The translations under genes and the position numbers were made by a program. The notes under the pieces were generated by a model. That model made no database searches and had not been told where the DNA came from. It saw only the letters and a list, made by a program, of their open reading frames with translations. A stretch of 64,000 nucleotides of DNA from Pseudoneurospora amorphoporcata (lineage: Eukaryota > Ascomycota > Sordariomycetes > Sordariales > Sordariaceae), in assembly GCA_033297205.1 (NCBI GenBank), contig MU859135.1, positions 86,066 through 150,065 of the forward strand. Direction: 5' to 3'. Each line of letters opens with the position of its first letter. Position 1 is the first letter of the stretch. This document shows positions 1 through 13,315 of the stretch, piece by piece.

Positions 1-627
1 TGGAATTGTCGGGCCCTGGGTATCACCACCAACTGACTGTTCGAGTAGAGGTAAATACTTGAGCCATACTCAGTTGGGAATTGGTTCACCTTTGACCTTC
101 AACTCCACAACCATCTTCGCCATCTCCGCCAACGCCCCTTGAATTTGAGAAAGTTGGAAGATCCAAAGGAGCACAGCGAATTTCTAGAAACAGCAGCAAG
201 GATAAAGGAAATAAAAGAACACGAAAAACCCCCACTCACTGTCTGCTTTGTTTTGTAGCTGCTGCAGCGCTTTACCCACTTCTAGGATGGTTCCTGACGA
301 TCAGGCACCGCCGTGTAGTTGGTGTACAAAGGAACGTGGCTACATGACAAAGAAGGGGATGGATGGTCATCGGCGCGGACCAGTCCGAGCGGTTACCTCT
401 CTCCATGTTAGATAGATACTCCATGATGAGTTGATGTCGTGGCATCATGCATACCTTCCCTTCCTTGGTACCTGATCTGAACTAACCTACCAGCCTACTA
501 CCTTGCGTATTTTACGGCATACAAGATACTTTACTTGTGAAGCTCCCGTGAGCTTACCTACATAGTAACCTTCTTTGAGCTTCCCGCTACCCGGGTCTGA
601 TGCTGACGTGCCTTCTTGAAAATGTGG

Positions 628-662
<35 letters not shown>

Positions 663-1464
663 CGTCCCGCACCCTAACCTAAGGTAGGTAGGTAGCTACT
701 ACATAGTTGGTGTTGTGAGGTACTAAGCCGTTCATTTTGAGACGTCGGTAGAGTGTCTCTTTGCGAAAGAGTGTTGTTCTCACATGATGAAGGACGATGG
801 ACAATACAAGATTACCTAGTGAAGCCTTTTAGCTGCGATAGACCCTTTTATGCCTAGGGGTTTAACAAATGAGACTTACATAGAAACTGCGAAACAAGCC
901 CGCAGGCTCGAGCTCATGATCTATGATCCTCTTGTGGAGATTATATTAAGAAAAATGTGGTAAAAATCGTCCCTTTCTTGATATGGTGTTCGTCACTCAG
1001 CGTTCGTACGTTATGGGTGTTCGAACGATTTAAGAAAATTCATTCACATAAAGGTTCTAGCCGATCATCAGGTTTTTGTTTCCCATGCATCGTGACTCAT
1101 TCTCAATTCTAGGTTAAGTATTGTTACGTAGTTTCGTATGGATTAGGAGAAAGGTTGCGTTGCGCTGCAACGACAAGGACGGATCATCAATACCCTCGTC
1201 TCAAGATGGTTTCAGCCTCGATGTGCACGGCTGGAGGGCTGATGACCCTCTATCTTGCTTTTGGCTGCGACGTTCATCATCTTAGCATTTTTACTTGACA
1301 AAAACAATCGAGTGTCAATCAACTGTCGTCGTGTCGTGAAATCATCATTTCTACCGTTTGTTATCGAGCCTCCAGTCTATGAGCCGGCGAGACTACATAC
1401 ATACTTACCTGTAACTTAGATACCCATCGGTCGACTCAAAGCATCGATCGGCCGATTTGCAACG
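1..1464. other. Intergenic, left edge
   Basis: I see no supported gene. The stretch contains a run of 32 T at 631-662 and a (GGTA)n block at 683-695. Reading frames here are short and lack splice-supported extensions. It presumably includes the promoter of the small secreted-protein gene that follows. Confidence 0.6.
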
Positions 1465-2105
1465 ATGAAGGCCACGACAGCCCTCAGAACTATCATCCTG
1501 CTTTTCATCTCCAGCTACACAACCGCCCTCGCAGCCTCCTCAGACTCACAGCCCAGCCTCGAAGACACCTTGCACAACGAGCTCAACTTGGCTTTCAACC
1601 TCCCACGGCAAGTATCAACAGGCCAAGAGCTCCAACCTTTCTTCACAGCCAACTTCCTCGGCGGGCAGTCGCCCCAACCGATAGTCTTTCCGGGGAATCC
1701 TTCGAGGCCGTTTGAAGTTGGGGGTAATACCTTTGTTAGTTTATCTCCGTTACCTACCCTCATGGCCTTGGATATTTCCTTCCTTACCTCATGTTGCTTT
1801 TTATCGATGCCATGCCAACGCCGTGCTGCGCAAGCCATCCTTTCCGCTTTGTGTATAGAGAAGATCTGACAGTATGTTTGTTGTTGTTGTATCAGCCCGA
1901 CTTCCCAACAGCAGCCAACCGCGTCTGCGACAACCAAAAGAATGCGTGCGCGGATATGGCGAATGATTCCTCGAACAGAACAAACTTCAATGATTGTGAT
2001 AAGCAGCGAGGTGGTTGTTGTTCGTTTCATCTTGGTGTGCTCCTGGTTTGCGAATTTGGGCTCATTGTCGACAATCTGATCAAGGTGTACGAACCTGAGA
2101 CCTGA
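1465..2105 (+). CDS. Small secreted cysteine-containing protein
   Basis: The ATG at 1465 opens a typical signal peptide (hydrophobic core TIILLFISSYTTALA). I infer two exons, 1465-1734 and 1896-2105, with donor GTTAGT, branch CTGAC and acceptor TATCAG, joined in phase 0. The join gives NTF/PDFPTAANRVCDNQKNACAD followed by NDCDKQR. The CDNQKNACAD...DCDKQ spacing resembles, from memory, a family of short secreted ascomycete proteins of unknown function. In those, the DCDKQ motif is followed closely by another Cys. Here the frame runs on to a stop at 2103-2105 through a less convincing tail, so a second intron beginning near 2010 (GTGGTT) is possible and the 3' end is uncertain. As drawn it is 159 aa. 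No enzymatic function can be assigned. Confidence 0.6.
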
Positions 2106-4312
2106 AGCCGACGAACGATCGGGCTTCCCGCTCTGGAGATCCGGGTGATGCCGACCGACGGGAGTGTTCAACGTCAGAGACAATGAGCATTCTTTGGCTT
2201 CCACTTGAAACACACGAGGGAAAAAGCCAATGGCTGACCTTGAACAAGTAGAGACCTGAAACATCAACACGTTGAAGTGTGGTTTAACGAAGCCTCTGAG
2301 CCTCACCCCACGAATGTGCCCTCTGCACAAAACCAACCATTTCCAGCACTCCACATGCGAACCAGATCTTGGGGACCGGCGTTCATTTGTCCCTTTCTTT
2401 TGCCCAGCCATCTTGGCTGCCTTGGGTATCGCTGCATGGACCTGAGCCAGTTGGTGGGCCCTCGGTGGTGCGTGATGCCATCTGATCCGGGTTGATGCCA
2501 GCACGTGTGGTGTAGCCATGGCAGTGGTGATGCAGCAGCCCCCCCTTTTTTACTTGTCGAGGAGAACCCGTTGCTTGCCCCTTGTTTTGCGGGATGTGTT
2601 CCTGAATGGACTATGTTTCGAGGAAAGGGTTTCAGCTTGAACAGAGCCTCATCGTGGTGTTTTTGCTGCTGCAGTGTAATCCGACAACTCAACGACCTTC
2701 CCAGAAGCCAATCGGGAAGTGGCAAGTGGAATAACAAACAAGACAGGTGACGGCTACGGGAGTTGAAGCGAAGGATGGAACGGGAGGAGAAATGGAAATG
2801 TTCCATGCCCGAGTCTAAAAGACCAACCTTGTGGTACTGTAGCACAGTAAAAGTTAAGAGGTACTTGAGAGACAAGGGTTCTTGGCCTATGCGGTCGAAG
2901 CAGCCGAAGGGTTGCGAAGGGTTCGCTGTGCGGCAGGCGGGCTTGGCGGCGTGGATACAAAACCCCGTTTCTCCCCCGCCTTGTACCCGCCATCTACCAA
3001 ATCGCACGACGGGACGGCATTCGGGTGAGCAATGTGGGGCGGTCAGGGACCATGCGGAACCATGATGGACTCGGCTCGGTGAAGAACTGACCTGCTGAGC
3101 AAAAAGGGACGAGACGGGACGGATGGTGATCACCGGAAGAACGAACGAAAGAGACGGGAACGGAAAGAGCCATCGCCCGGGCATCGAACACACCCCCACC
3201 TCAGAGAGGCAACTGACTGTTAGTGACAGAACCTAAACAGGTCCCAACCTCTAGACTACCTAGGTAGGTACTGGTATCTCACACCATTACCAGCCAGGTT
3301 ATTCACCTGCAGCTGCTGCAGCACGGCACGAGCATTCAAATTACCTCTCCTGCAACGAACCACACCAACACCACCTGAGAAGTCAACCTTTCAATCTCCA
3401 TCCATCCCGCTTCTCGGTTCCCGTCTTCCTACCACCTCTCTCTGCACACCCTGTGTCGGGAACGGAAACCTCGCAATCCAGTCGTGGAAAACGCGTCGAC
3501 GAACCCTCCATTCACGGCCGATACTTTGCGCGTCTTTGCTGGTCCAAGAGTGTTTCAGGAAAAAAAAAGTCTACACCTCCCCTTCCGGTCTTCCCTATCA
3601 CGACCTGATCCAAAAGTCCACCAATTCGCAGCGGTGAAAGAAAAGACAAGAAAAAAAAGAAAAAGACCAGCAACAACAGAGCCCCTCGATGCGTCCGGAC
3701 CTACAGAACCGTTTTGCCTTCTCCCCTTCTTCTCTTCGCTCATTTGTTGACTTTCGGTCGACCCCGTAGTTAATTCGTTACCGACTTTTTATTCTACCCA
3801 AGTCTTCTACCTCTAGGTACTAAGCTTCCTGACTGGTCCCCTTTGGCTCCTGCTGGTACCCCATCTTTATTCTCTACGCTTCGCCATTTGTCGACAAACA
3901 ACTATACCGTTACCGCGTGGGAAAGTGGTAACAAAGGGGAAAAAAAAAAAGGGGACATCAACATCACGACCCTGTGGTGCTGACGACAAAACAAAAATAA
4001 ATCGAGCATCGGTGGCAGACAGAGCTCCGGCTTCGTCTGCGTGCTGATCTCGTCCAGGTGAGCTTAAATCCATACATCCACTTTTTGTAGCTCCAATCGA
4101 GCCCGTCACCCGTCTCCGTCCCCCGTCACCCCGTCACCCCGTCACCCCGTCCCGTCTCCATAGTCCAAACATATGTACATGACTTCGGAGCTCTGTCCTG
4201 AACTCTGAAACTCCCACTCCTTGCCGACCTGGCTTGGTAGTGATTCACATGCTCCAATTCTTCCACCGCCTTTCGCATCCTGGTTGCTAACTTGGAACCT
4301 TCTACTCCCAAG
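2106..4312. other. Intergenic and leader of the large coiled-coil gene
   Basis: This is about 2.2 kb without a supportable gene. It includes a CTACCTAGGTAGGTAC block (3256-3271), pyrimidine-rich sequence typical of a long fungal 5' leader (about 3400-4300), and a short tandem array of CCCGTCA units (about 4103-4160). A good donor (GTGAGC) lies at 4061, and a branch site with AAG acceptor lies just before 4313. At least one intron therefore probably interrupts the leader of the next gene. Confidence 0.5.
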
Positions 4313-7300
4313 GTATTCCAAAGACGTCTCCCCTAAAGTCGTCGCCGCGAACCCCTCCTCCTGCTGCGTTCGCGCAGGACGGTATCAAGAACTACTTCCG
4401 ACACCGATCTGAATCGCCCACCTCTCCTGCCCTGTCGAGCGCCTCCACCGCCGAAGGCGAAGCTTCCCCCGAGCTTCCGCCCTTGCCTGTCCCCAGACTT
4501 CCTCTCCGGGTTCAGGGTCTTCTGAGAACTCCGCCCACCATCTCCGTGAACGAAGACGAGGTTGACGGAAGCCGCTGGGGCTCACCCTACCCCCCAAACC
4601 TGCGAGCCGAGAGTTCGAGCAGTGACGACGACGAATCCGAGGGAGATCCCATCCATTCCCTAGCGCTCCAAACTCGCTTTCTGCGCCCCGCCCCGCCCAC
4701 TCAACAAGACAGTCCCTCCGAGTCTCGGTCATCCCTCCTTACCGGAGCCGCAAGCGTACTCGCCAACCGCGCAAGACGCCTGGTACACGGAATCACAGAG
4801 GACTGGATCCGCCAGCATACAGCTCACGGTAGCGAGCGGGAGAAGCTACATTGGCTTAGCGACGGCACTGGCGATAGTGAGAACTCTTCACTGAGCGACT
4901 CATTTTCCGGTGACGAAGACGCCGCGTGGCTAGGAGACGACCTTCTTACCCCCAGGGCAGATCGTCGACGAAGCAGCAGGCGAAGCAGCAGACAGCGCCA
5001 GGAATCACCGGGCGCTCTCAAGAAGCAGTCGAGCACCGATACTCTAAGGCAGTCTCGCCTGACCAGCAGACAGGCAAGCAGATCAAACATGGCGTCCCCG
5101 ATCGAAAGGGCACCACAGCCCGACGTCACTACGGCGAGTGACCGTGTCCCCTCAATCTCGCCATTTCCCGAACGAACATCCTCCATCAGATCCTCCATAA
5201 GCCAGGTACTTGGCGCAACAAAGCCCCAAGATGCTTCCAGCATAAACAGTCCAAAAGGGGAGCCTGCAGCTCCTTCCACCCCCTCGAAACCTGCACCCAA
5301 ACGTACCTCTACCCTCGCCGCATCGCCTCGAATGAAGAAAAAGGTCCCATGGAAGGGTAAGAGTGTCATGGTCCTTATTCCCAAGGACGACGAGCGTGGG
5401 CAACCGGGCAAGGCTCCACTGCCTCTCACCGAATCCGAGGTTGAGGAGAGGATGAGGAGTTGGAAACAACAGGGTCATGATATCAGCGGCTTTGATTTGG
5501 AGCCTCGGAAGACCTCGGTTGACGAGTCCACTTCGCAAAGTAGAGGACCCTGGCCCGATTTCGATGATTTAGTACACGAAAGAGAAGAAAGAAGCTGGAA
5601 CGTGCTTCTGCCCGACTTGAATGGTAAGATAACCCCTACTACTTGACATGTGAAGGTGTGCCTGACATCCGCCATCTAGCTTGGAAGAGATACGTGGACG
5701 AGTTGACCGAAGCGAAGCTTAGAGCTCTGGGAGTATCCCTTGGGGACGACGAGCCCCCTCAACCTTCAGTTTCTCCCTCCACGAGCATGAGCCGACAGCC
5801 TTCGGTAGCCAACTACCCTCCGCTCCCCTTCTCACCTCCGCTGCCGACATCTTCGGCTGCCAGTGGAGGTGGTCTCCCGGGCTTTCCTTTTCATGGTATG
5901 GGGCCATCATCTACCAGCCCAGGTCTCTCCGCTGGCATGTCGCCTGCCTCGTTTACGTCCAAGTATAATCCTCGCGCATCTATATCGATCCCATCTCCAC
6001 ATGCCTGGTCTCAGCAGGTGATGATGCAACAACATGGACACCGCATGGGTTCACCCTCGCTTGCTAACCTCAACGCGATGATGTCTCCCAGCTCACCGTT
6101 CTCGCCGGACGGTGGTCTCTTTAGCCCCATGGGCCATATGGGCCATATGGCTCATCAGCGCCATCAGTCTTTGCAGTTACCCATGTTCCAGCATCAGTCT
6201 CAGCAGCAATTCCAGCATCAGCTCCAACCTCAGTTTGCGCCATCCCCACGAGCATCGTCGCGCTTGCAAGATCTTCACGAAATCGCAGAAGAAGAACCAG
6301 CTCAAGATTCCGTGCGCGCTCCCGAAGCCGGCCTCCCCAACCACATTCCAGGCGATGATTTGCAAAGGGAAATTGATGAAGCTGAATACCATTTGGAAGA
6401 ACAGATGCGCTCGCAGCTCGAGAACGATCAAGATTACAGCCCGCACAGAGAGGAACATAGCATCCCACCGGTCAATCCCCATGCCAGAGACTCGTCAGTT
6501 CAATTCGCTCCCCAGCAACCTCAATTTGGTGCTACTTCGGATGGCCTTGTCTTGCATCACCCTAGACCGCATAGTCGCGGACATTCGCTGTCGCAGAAGT
6601 ACTTTACCGAAGAAGACGTCTCTAATAGTGGAGGTGGTTTTAGGCCTACTCTGCAGCCGATTGACGGCCCGGCTGCGGAAGACGACGAGATCGAGACGAA
6701 TCCGAGCAACCTAGGAACCCCCATCCAAGCGCTCGAATTCCAGAAAATGATGCATCAACACACTCTATCTAATGCTAGTAGCTCCTGGAGCGCAGGGAAG
6801 CCTGCGGTTGGTCCCGTCCCCAAGCATGCCAGCCATGGCAGCAAGTCTTCGTTATCCAAGTTGAACGTGGAAGCGCCCGAGTTCAAGTTTAACCCCAACA
6901 GCTCCTTCACACCGCAGTTTACCCCTCAAGTCGCTACATTCTCTGCCGCCACCAGTCACTTCGCTGCTTCAGCACCTACGACTGGCTCTATCAACCCTAC
7001 TGCGTCTGTGTTCTCTCCGACTCAGAGCGAGTTTGGCCTCAAGTTCCGCCCGGATGCGCCTGCGTTCACTCCTAATATGTTTGCAACGCCGGCCGCAGAT
7101 CCCGTGGAGGAAAGCGATGCCAAGCCTGAGAGCTCGGTTGTTGACGCCGGTGAGCTGGAGAAGGCCGAGATTGTCTTGCCTGTCAAGGAAAGCAAGGCCA
7201 TCCCGATCTTGCCCCCAGATGAGGAGGCCCAGTCGGAAGAAGAGAAGAACGAGGCGGAGGGACAACTTGACGGTGTTGTCTTCTCCAAGTTGGATCATCA

Positions 7301-10300
7301 CAATGTCGAACTTGACAGTGTGGCTCCTGCGGCGTCGGAAACTGCTGATAGCTCTACCCCTGTGGCTGGGTCTAGGCCAGACAAGGACGAGGACGAAGAC
7401 CTCCCGATTGAGGAGAAGTCATTCGACGAGTCCACTCATGGTCACCCAGACATGACATTGTCTTCGACCATGGCTTCTGAGACGACAGATACCCAGGCGA
7501 CCGTCAGCCCGTCAGAGCAGACTGCCAATCCTATGTCTTTGAACTGGACCGTTTCGGAGCTCAAGGATCCTAACCCATTCAGTGACGATTCAGCTACTCA
7601 TGGTCACGAAAAGTCGCTCTCTGCGGCTGCTTCTGAGTTTGTGACTGGGATACCGACTCAGCCTACCGAAGTCACAGATGTCACTGCTGGCTCTTCTCAA
7701 CAACCACCCCAGCCGACGCCTGTTGTCGAGGTTGCAGAGGCAGAGCCCATTGAGAAAGTAGTTGCAGAACCAGAAGTGGTTACTACGCCACCGAAGCCTG
7801 CTAAGGGGCTCGCTGCTTCTCGCTGGGCTCCTAAGCCACCACCGCCCAGGCGCGAAGGGTCCAAGAAGGAGGAGGAGACCACTGCAACTGGTGCTTCAGA
7901 ACCCAGCTTTGACGACATTGATGCGGTCATGCGCCACCTCAGTGCTAACCCGAATATGGGCATCAGCAAGCCCACTGATAGTCAAACTCAGTGGCACCAG
8001 CCTAGCCCAACTCACTCATCACCTTACCATCAAGATGAAGATAACTCTCGCAGTCCTAGCCCGACCCCCCGCGAGTATCTCCAACCGTCACAGCCGCTTT
8101 CCACAACTGAGCTGGAAGACCCTTTCCTCGATCCGCCCACCAGTGCGCAGTTCATTGAGGGACCTGTCCACAACCTCAACGGCAGTGAAGACGTGCCAGT
8201 TAGCGACTGGAACGGCGATTTCACTGAGGACGAGGAAGAGAAGCTGGAGTCCCGTGTCACTTTCTTCAATGGTCATGTCAATGATGTTGTTGGCGGTATC
8301 CTTGATAGCCGTCTTAGCCCACTGGAACAGACTCTTGATACTATCAAGCACTCTCTAGCTGCCATCTCGAGGAGAGCTGTTTCGAACCGCCGAGACGTGC
8401 GCAGCGCCTCTGCCGAAGTCCGCGATAGCGACGCCGACGATGAGGACGATGATCTGCCTACTACTCGTCGTTCCATTAGCCCGCGTAGGGACCGTAAGAT
8501 GGAGCAAATCAAGGCTGCTGTTATGGAAGCCCTCGCTTCTCAACAGAGAACCAGGCCAACATCTTCCTCTGCCAAGTCGACTCTTGGCGACCGCCCTGAC
8601 GTTCTTCAGGCCCTTGAGGAGCTGAAGGCTCAAATCACCCAGCCAAAGGCCTCCTCGATCGGCAGCGAAGACATCAAGAAGATTGTTGAAGAGGTGGTGC
8701 ATAGCCGCCTTGAGCCTGCAGTCGATGAAGCCAAGGAGTCCAAGGTCAGTGACCTTCAGGCTCGTGTTCTGGAGCTCGAGGAGCGGCTCCGCTCTCAGGA
8801 GGCCAAGGTGGAGACGGAGATTGCGGCCAGGCGCGCTGCTGAGGACCGTGCGTCGGATCTCAACCGTGAGCTCCAGGCCGCTGCGACCAAGATTGAGGTT
8901 GAAGAGATGAACAAGAGCGTCTTGCACCAGCGGATCGCCGACCTTGAGGAACGTTCTCAGCAGGTTGAAGGACAAGCCGAGAAGGAAAACAAGGGCCGGA
9001 GAGCTGCCGAAGACAAGCTTGCTGAGGTTCAACGCCTGCTCAAGCTTAGCACAGAGGAAGAGGCCCGCCTTAAGAAGGAGGTTGACGAGAAGGACCACAA
9101 GATAAAGGCGATCGAGGCCGCTAACAATAAGGTTGCCATGCGCTTGACCCAACTGGAAGCCGGCACCGAGAACACGCAAAAGTCTCGGAGCGAAGCGCAG
9201 AATCGGATTAACATGCTGGACAATGATCTTCGGCATGCTCGGCAAGAAGCTCGGCACTGGCGGTCTGAGGCTGATAGAGTCAGCGAGCTTGCCAAGCGTC
9301 GCGATGCTGACCTTTCCAAGGCCCTTGACGAGAACAAGGCTCTGTCTAAGCTGATCGATACCCTCGGTACCCAGGTTCAGGAGAACGAGCGCGTCCGTGA
9401 CAGCTGGCGCATCAAGTTCCTTGCCCTTCAGGATGAGATGGCTCACGCTGCTGGGCAAATCACCGAGGAGAACGCCAGGCGCACCAAGAGAGAGCAGACG
9501 TTGATTGCCCGCCAAGAGGTCCTGGATGCTAAGCTCCAAGCTGAGGCCAGAACTCGTGAACGCATCGAGACTGAGCTGGAGAGACTGGAGATGAACGAGC
9601 GCCAAGGCATGAGGGCTGTTGCGGAGTGCAAGAGGCTTGAGCAGTTGCTTGCGGAGATGCGCACTGAGAACCATAAGTTGCAGCAGAGCGCTTTGCGGTT
9701 CAAGGCTGAGTTCCAGGAAGCTAGAGAGTCCGCTGCTCGCGAGATCACGCGCACGCGCAACGCCATGCAAGCTGAGGTTGAGCAAGCCAACCACCAGGTT
9801 AATGCTGTCCGCAGAGAGCTTGAAGATGAGCTTAACAGACTCAGATCCCAGATGGACCACGTTAAGTTGGACGCCGACACAGCCAAGGCTCAGCACGACA
9901 TGCTCCTTGAGGAAGCTCAGAACTCGAAGAAGACGGAGCTTGATGAGCTCATGCGCAAGCACCAGAACGAGGTGGAGGATATCCAAGCCCGCTATGAGCG
10001 TCAACTCAGCCATACCACTGAGGATGCCCAGCGGACGGAGAAGAACCTCCTGGATCGCTTGAGCATCGAGACTTCCAAGGCCCAGCATCTCCAGGACAAG
10101 CTGTTGCATGTCGAGGAGAAGTTGGAGATCGCCAAGGAAGCTGCACGTGCCGCCGCCCAAGCGGCCAAGGCTTCTGTGGCCGGTACTTCTGAGGCTCCCG
10201 CGGCGTCCAGGTCCGCCAACAACGATGTCCAGCCTTCGGAGAGAATCTCACCCCAGGCCCTCCGCGAGTCCATCATGGTTCTCCAGGAGCAGCTCCAGGC

Positions 10301-11276
10301 CCGCGAGCTTCACATTGAGGAACTCGAGCAGCAACTCGAGAAGGTCGATCCCGACGCCGGCACCAAGATCTCCAAGCGCGACGACGAGATCATCTGGCTC
10401 CGCGAGCTCCTTGCGGTGCGCCACTCGGATTTGCAGGACATCATTGGTGCTCTTTCCAGTGACGACTACGACAGAGACGCGGTCCGCGACGCCGCTATCA
10501 GGCTCAAGGCTAACCTCCAGATGGAGGAGCAGGAGCGTGAGCGCGCGATGAACGGCGGATCGGCTATTAACCTGCCAAACATCGCTGCTACGATTAGAGA
10601 GGCGGCCTCGCCGCGCGTTGCGCAGGCTGTTGGTCCTCTGGCTGCCGCCTGGGGCAACTGGAGGAAGGGCAAGGACCTGCCGGCTTTCGGTAGCTTGAGT
10701 AGTGTTTTGTCCGCATCTCCTGCGCAGAGCCGTAATGTCACGCCATTGAAGCCTGCGTCTTCTGGGTTCCGTAGCGGGAACCCGACGCCCCCGACATCTT
10801 CTGGATCCACAGCTGGTTTGCGCAAAGCCTCAAATGCTTCTGTATCCACGGTTAGGAGTACAGCCAGTCAAAGTCTAGCCCAACAACAACCTCAGCAGCC
10901 AACTGCTTTCTCAGCCACCGGCCGCAGGTTCACTCCCCAGGAACTTTCCAACAGGGCATTACGCCAGAATCAGCACCACCAGCAGAGGCCGAGAGGCCCA
11001 TCCACGGCGTCTACGCACTTCCAGCAACAGCATCAGCAGGTGGCTGAGGAGGAAGAGGAGGAGGAGGAGATGAGGGAGGCTTCTCTGTCGTTATCGCCTT
11101 CACCTGGCCCCTCTACGCTTTCGTTTGCCACTACTCAGGCTCAACAGCATCAGCACCGGAGGAATATCTCTTCGCCTATGATGGCTCCTCCTATGGCGAG
11201 GTCGGGCGGGATGTATGATAGTGATGCGAGCCCGGTGGAGGATTTTGATGATGACGGGTTTTTTGAGGATGATTGA
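4313..11276 (+). CDS. Very large disordered plus coiled-coil protein
   Basis: At least two exons: 4313-5623 and 5680-11276. The intron has donor GTAAGA, branch CTGAC and acceptor TCTAG; the join reads LLPDLN/AWKRYVDELTEAK in phase 1. The product is about 2300 aa. The N-terminal half is Ser/Pro/Gln-rich and probably disordered, with one compact-looking block (VPWKGKSVMVLIPKDDERG then EEVEERMRSW-type sequence, about 5340-5480). The region from about 8490 to 10400 is an almost unbroken charged heptad-like coiled coil (repeated ELEERLRSQEAKVETEIAARR-style sequence), and the tail is low-complexity and acidic (FDDDGFFEDD). Proteins built like this are usually scaffolds or tethers at the cortex, septum or spindle pole body, but I do not recognise this one and assign no role. 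The 5' end is unresolved: the frame is open upstream to about 4291 with no ATG until codon MASPIER at 5089, so the start must lie in an unplaced upstream exon. Confidence 0.8.
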
Positions 11277-12067
11277 GATGGTGGTGTAAAGAGGATACTC
11301 ATTAATGAGTGAGTATCAAAGATGAGTAACCCAAGTGTTGTACGGAAAGAGGTGGAGGCTTGTTTCTTCTTTTTGTTTCTTGCACACACATTTTTTTTTT
11401 TTTTTTTTTTTTATGTTGCCTTGTTCTCTCATGCACGTGAAAGAATTAAGAAAGAGATGTCACCACGCAGAAATGACTGAAGACGAAGACAGGAAGGAGA
11501 ATGGAAAACAGGAATGGAACTGGATGGGAACATAAAAGGGATGGGGACGGAGAAGCGGGATTTGAGGAAGAGGGAGAGACACACAGACACTTTAATCACC
11601 TGCTTTTTAACATGTTTATTTATCCGCGATATATTTCCTACACCTTAAATCTTACACCTTATTTGAGAGTTCGATGTATACCCTTTTGCGGGGACCATTG
11701 TGGAAGCGTTTGCGTGTTTATGAGAAGTGCTGAGAGGCCAACAACCAAAGCGAGTCGTGTATAAAGGGGTTAGTTATGAGGGTGGAAGTTAGTTGAGATG
11801 TGCTAAATACCCAGCGAAGAGTGACTTTAGCAAAGGAAGCAATGTTCTACACCCCCTGGAGACCTTCGCATTTTGAAGCAGACATCATCCAGCACAAAAT
11901 CCGAACTCAAGGTCAGTTCACGATGATTGTTCAAGCTATTCAAGTAAACTATTCATAAACTCATTACTACCTAGTCAAACTCTTCTATCGTGGGTATCGT
12001 CATGCTGCATCTATCATCCTCCCCCTTTTTCCTTCCTCTGTGACTATCCATCACTCCAAGTTGCCTC
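11277..12067. other. Intergenic between convergent genes
   Basis: This is the shared 3' region of the large coiled-coil gene and the membrane protein that points toward it. It holds a T22 run at 11391-11412 and no supportable gene. Confidence 0.6.
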
Positions 12068-12816
12068 CTACTTTCTCCCCCAAGGATTCGAAGCTGGCAG
12101 GTTCTGACTTTGTGGTTGACTCATGGTAAAGTAAGAAGCCGCAGCTCCTTGCTGAGGTTCGGCAGCCGGAGCCGGAGTCGGTACAGGAGCGGGAGCGTAT
12201 CCAGCAAAAGCGCCGCCGCTGGGATAAGGGGGTGCTGCCTCGGTCTCGTGCTTTTTCTCCTCAAAGGGAACCTTTACATCCTCCGGGGCATCATACTTCA
12301 TCCTCTCACCCCCAACCTCTTCAACCGCAGAAGAAGGAATCTTGCTATAAGCACTATTCGTCCTTATAACCCCATTCGTCAGTTCGGCATCAACGCCGGC
12401 ACCAGCGCCTACTACCGCTCCTTTATAGGCGGTTGAAGCAGCGGACTCAATCTTCGTGTTGGTGGAGTTAGGCACCATGCTGCCAAAGAGCTTGCGCTCC
12501 TTCTTGATTCCCTTACGGGGTTCGATCACCCGTTCCATGATGACGTTGTAAATGGTGATGGGGATCCAGAGCCAGGAAGCGATGATGAAGGCGTTTAGCC
12601 AGATCCGCCCGTATTTGAGCTTGGGACCCGGTTCGGAGGGGTAGAGGCGTTTGAGTTCTGCTTTTGCTGTTTTTTTTGGGTTCATTCACCTGTGTCAGTC
12701 TCACATGCATATGACTGGTCGTAGATGATGGGGGGATGGAGAGGGGACGATGAAGGGAGAGGGAAAAACAGAAGAAGGGGAAGGAAGGAAAAAAAAAAAA
12801 AAAAAAAAAAAAAAAT

Positions 12817-12855
<39 letters not shown>

Positions 12856-13315
12856 GCTCAGAAAGAGAAGAAGAAGAAGAAGAAGAAAACATACCCTCCT
12901 TATGAAAACACCCCAACGCCACACAAAACAACGTCGTCTCAAAGACCAAAACCACAATCAAGATGATTGCCCACACCGGCAACAACAAGTTGTTATGAGG
13001 ACCGTAGTAGCGGGGACCACCACCGACGACCACGACGTTTGTTGATGAGAAACTGCTGCCGTGACTTTTGTCGCTGCTGCTGCTGCTGCTGCTTCCGTGA
13101 CTGCTGCTACTGCTCCCATGACTGCTACTGCTTCTGGAACTGGAAGAGCGACCTCCGGAGCTATGGCCGGAGCTGTGACCGCCGCCACCACGCGGACTGG
13201 GGTCACGGAGCTGGAGAGGGAGGTAGGTGTTCATGTCGTCGCGGAGGTCGATGTGGTGGTTTGTTGAGGCGGGTAGCCTCCTCGTTCTGAGTCTGAGAAT
13301 GGGGATGGCGGGCAT
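12068..13315 (-). CDS. Two-helix membrane protein, Ser/His-rich N-terminus
   Basis: Two exons on the minus strand: 13315-12895 and 12666-12068 (donor GTATGT, acceptor AACAG, phase 1; the join reads CFHKEAKAELKRLYP), 339 aa. The N-terminal ~100 residues are SSSHGSSSS-type low complexity. A first membrane helix follows (LLLPVWAIILIVVLVFETTL), then a short loop with basic residues, and a second helix (WLNAFIIASWLWIPITIYNV). The last ~170 residues are hydrophilic with a Pro/Ala-rich stretch and no motif that I know. It is probably an integral membrane protein with both long tails on the same side. Function unknown. The intron of 228 bp is an unusual microsatellite block, described separately. Confidence 0.75.
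12667..12894 (-). repeat. Microsatellite-filled intron
   Basis: On the plus strand the intron carries A27 (12789-12815), then (TA)n, (GA)n and (AGA)n blocks back to back, ending at about 12886. All of it lies inside the intron of the two-helix membrane protein gene. Splice signals at both ends (GTATGT and AACAG on the minus strand) are intact. Confidence 0.8.

Noticed and set aside
1515..3199. Two long minus-strand open frames (334 and 298 codons)
   Set aside because: They overlap each other and a better-supported secreted-protein gene, have skewed composition without domains, and show no splice or start context.
8355..10160. 601-codon antisense frame, Leu-rich
   Set aside because: It is the mirror of the coiled-coil coding strand; its leucine bias follows from CTC/CTT complements of GAG/AAG codons.
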